This document shows positions 61,336-64,000 of a stretch of DNA of 64,000 bases, piece after piece (positions within the stretch are counted from its first letter, which is position 1; each line of letters starts with the position of its first letter). The position numbers and the translations under genes were made by a program. The notes below the pieces were generated by a model. The model was not told where the DNA came from. It worked only from the letters and a program-made list of their open reading frames with translations, and searched no databases. This DNA is from Rallus limicola. Taxonomy: Eukaryota; Chordata; Aves; Gruiformes; Rallidae. Where the stretch lies: contig JAKCOZ010000058.1 of the NCBI GenBank assembly GCA_022605955.1, forward strand, positions 124,001-188,000, written 5' to 3'.

Positions 61336-64000
61336 GCCACATCCATGGGCCACCTCCATGGGCCCACCTCCTGTGGGCCATGGTAACATTACTTTTTATC
61401 GTCATCATCATCATCATCATTATTATTATGTTCAGATCTTGGTTCTGTTTACAGTTACAATGCTGGCAGACGGTCTCTGTTAGTAAACTGCCAAAGCTGA
61501 TAATTTAGCCCCAAATCTGATCATGTTACTGAGAACACAGTCTGGGGTTTTATTTACGTTGACTTTCTGCATGATATTTCAACGTACCACCATAGACAGT
61601 CCCAATGAGCAAAGTAAAAGCTGCTGGTGTGTGTGCAAGAGTGAAAACAGGATGAGGAAAGTGTATGTGGAGAGGAACCATTTCCCCCTTCACTCTGAGC
61701 ATCAGAGGGCATGACTGAGAACAGAAAATTATTGTCCCTGTAACTCTTGCCTCTTGCTACCTAGTTGTTGTCTTTTTCTTTGAATGACTAAACAGCTCTG
61801 AAGAGAAATCCAGGTGTTTGGTGGTGGTGTTTATTTTTTTCCTGTGGACAAATGTCTATGTAGAAGAGCAGTGAAGCTCAGCTTATGTGTTATTTTAAGC
61901 AGCTCATTTTTGCCGCCCAACTTACATGACTGAGTTAAGGTCACAGGAGAGTACATCTTTTTTTGTGGGTTAGATGATGTGCTTTATGCATTGGGCTGGT
62001 GCTAAGAATTTTGATTTCTGGCCCTGGAGGCAGAGATAAAAAGGCACCTTGATTCTGCTAATCTTTGGTAAATCTTCTCAGAGGAATTCTGTAAAGTCCC
62101 TCCTCTGTAAACTTCACAATCCTTTGGTTTCATCTTCAAAAGTACAGGCATCAACTACTCCGTGAAAGACAGCGGCATGAGGTGTTTTCCAGTATGAAGA
62201 TGAATGCGGCATAACTGTCGGTCCTGCTCTAGCCTGAGTTTATACGGTACCATTAAGCTGACTGTCATCTGCTTCATGATGTTTCTTCCCCTTATTTTGT
62301 ATCTTGCGAGTAGTTGACGTGCTGGAGGGTGAAACTGCCATGATTCAGGGGGACACGAACAAGCTGGAGAAATTGGATGACAGAAGCATCACAAAATTTA
62401 AGAAGACAAATGCAAAGTCCTACAGCTGGGAAATAATAACTGTACAGGCTGGGTATGGAGCTAGAAAGCAGCTTCTTAAAAAATAATCTGAAGGTCCTGA
62501 TGGACATTAAGCTGCCTGTGAGTCGAGTATGTGCCAATACAAACTGCACTGGACATGGGGTGCATTACTGTGTGGCTGGTAGGTTGAGGGAACTGAGGTC
62601 ATATCTGGCACAATGGTTCTAGTTAGGGCTCCCCAAAAGTCTGAGAAAAGACACTGGTAAACTGGAGCAACGTTAGTGGATGGCCACTAATGTTGTCAAG
62701 GGGCAGGAGTTTGTAGTGTACAAGGAGAGGCTGAGGTTTGTTCAGCCTTAAGGTAAGATTCAGGTGGAGCCTTAGGGCTGCTTTTAGCTACATAGTGGGG
62801 GTTGCAGAGATGATCAAGCTGCTGAGAGGTGCCCAGAAAGGGATGCCAAGAGGCACCGGGGAGAACTTGTACCAGGGGACATTCCTACTGTGCCTAAGGA
62901 AAAGGTTTTTCCCACAGAGGGAGATGCTGGCCTGGAGGTATCCAGAGGCGCAGGAGACCCTGCCTGATTATTATTGAAACTTGACTGTGCGAGGCCCTGA
63001 GCAGCATGAGAACATTTTTAAGATAGCCCTGTTGGAAATGGAAAGTTTGGTCGAGGTGTTCTCCCTCTTATTCTATGCCTCACTTTTATTTAGATGCCCT
63101 GGAGAGGACAGCTCTGTTGCTTTTGTGTCCTTGGTAATGGTCTGTGAATTTTCCCGTAGGAAGCCAAGCAACATGGGGATCTTGAGGGCAAAGTTTCACG
63201 AGGTCTTTCACTCTGATTTTGGGCTCTACTGCCCTTTTGCAGGGCAAGGACATTCTGTTTTCACATTAACACAGCACTATAATGCTTTGTATTGGCTCAC
63301 TCCATTGCTTCCTGTATTCCCAATATGCCTCTTCCGAAAAATAGAAAAACAAAGGAATTCATTTTCTCTCTTCGTAGGACGCAGATGATACTTTCACCAA
63401 TACCTCTTTCAGCAAAACCATTTTTACATAATGGCAAGAGACCAACATTTTATTTCTCTTTCACCTGATATAAAACATTTTCACTTCACAATAATGTGGC
63501 ACAGTGGCTGCATTTTCAATGCCAGCACAAATGGTACCTACATTCGACCACCAGTGATCACACAGTACCTTGACACACCATGCAAAGCTCACCTGCAACC
63601 TCAAGTATTTTCCTGTTCCCTTTTGTGGCCTGGGGAAGACCAAACCCAATGGAAATGCGTTGGAAGGAAAAGTCTTTTGGGCACCTCTTTGTCTCCTTGG
63701 ACTGCACCAGAGCACAGCAGTAAAGCTGAGAGCAGTGTGGAGCCTCTGCATCCTTGAGTCCTTGTGACAATGATAGCTGAAAGATGAGCTGTAATGTTTC
63801 TTTTGTTGTTCTTTTCAACCCAGTTCTCTGAAAATGTCTAAATGGGTGGAAAGAGAGAGGGCTTCAAGCATAGGGCAGCTCTAAAGAAGGTCAGTGTGGG
63901 AGGGGAGAGGCTGCGTTTTGATTTATCTGAAAGTCTCTCTGCCCAACTGCTTCTTGTGAGCCTTGGCCACGTTGTTACACAAGCCATACACTGGGGCCCA
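61336..64000. other. Remainder of copy 3 to window end
   Basis: Non-coding sequence matching copy 2 at 45531-48200, including a CR1 fragment at about 62711-62981 and a 9-bp deletion at about 62542 relative to copy 2. No gene recognised. Confidence 0.5.

Larger units (their letters stand above)
53738..64000 (-). repeat. Segmental duplication copy 3 (tandem to copy 2, cut by window end)
   Basis: Direct copy of 36670 onward. The offset from copy 2 starts at 17068 and shifts stepwise with copy-specific indels: 88 bp missing in an intron, 611 bp missing at 60144/60145, and no LTR at about 60650. It is still in homology at base 64000, so its far edge is not visible. Confidence 0.93.

Noticed and set aside
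1..64000. CRISPR arrays, bacterial operons or tRNA genes
   Set aside because: No regularly spaced direct repeats or cloverleaf candidates were seen, and intron structure and CR1 elements mark this as vertebrate DNA.

Overview
This is vertebrate, almost certainly bird, nuclear DNA. It carries several avian CR1 LINE fragments, ERV-type solo LTRs, small GT-AG introns in GC-rich DNA, exon sequence of two genes that lie in the same region of other vertebrate genomes (IPO8 and TMTC1), and a RhoGAP gene of the ARHGAP20 type. A passerine is my best guess, from the LTR family and from amplified ARHGAP20-like genes, but that is inference.

Layout. The window is mostly a three-copy segmental duplication. 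Copy 1 (896-14053, plus) and copy 2 (37728-51593, minus) form a large inverted repeat around a 23.7 kb single-copy spacer. Copy 3 (53738 to the window end) is a direct tandem copy of copy 2. Homology between copies 2 and 3 starts at 36670 and 53738, a period of about 17.07 kb. Copies 2 and 3 share an extra ~1.06 kb (36670-37727) that copy 1 lacks. Single-copy flanks are 1-895, 35511-36669 and 51594-53737.

Genes. Each copy carries the same compact gene of at least 14 exons. It encodes an ARHGAP20-like Rho GTPase-activating protein: a short MGQLNCC-type N-terminus, a split PH domain, a short RA-like stretch, an Arg/Trp-rich linker and a RhoGAP domain with the GIFR arginine finger. The splice sites, phases and reading frames I followed are intact in all three copies, so all could be functional. 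The 3' coding end is uncertain and differs in copy 2.

The spacer (14054-37727) holds three IPO8 3' coding exons and the first coding exon of TMTC1 with its CpG-rich flank, both on the minus strand. Their order is the reverse of the human order as I recall it. This suggests a fragment duplication or rearrangement, not two whole genes. The spacer also has CR1 fragments and two inverted, imperfect solo LTRs.

Copy-specific events give a partial history: an LTR insertion with a 5-bp target duplication only in copy 2, a 611-bp deletion only in copy 3, a 45-bp deletion and a 37-bp templated insertion in copy 1, and minisatellites of different length. All similarity statements come from reading the sequence by eye; no alignment or database search was run.
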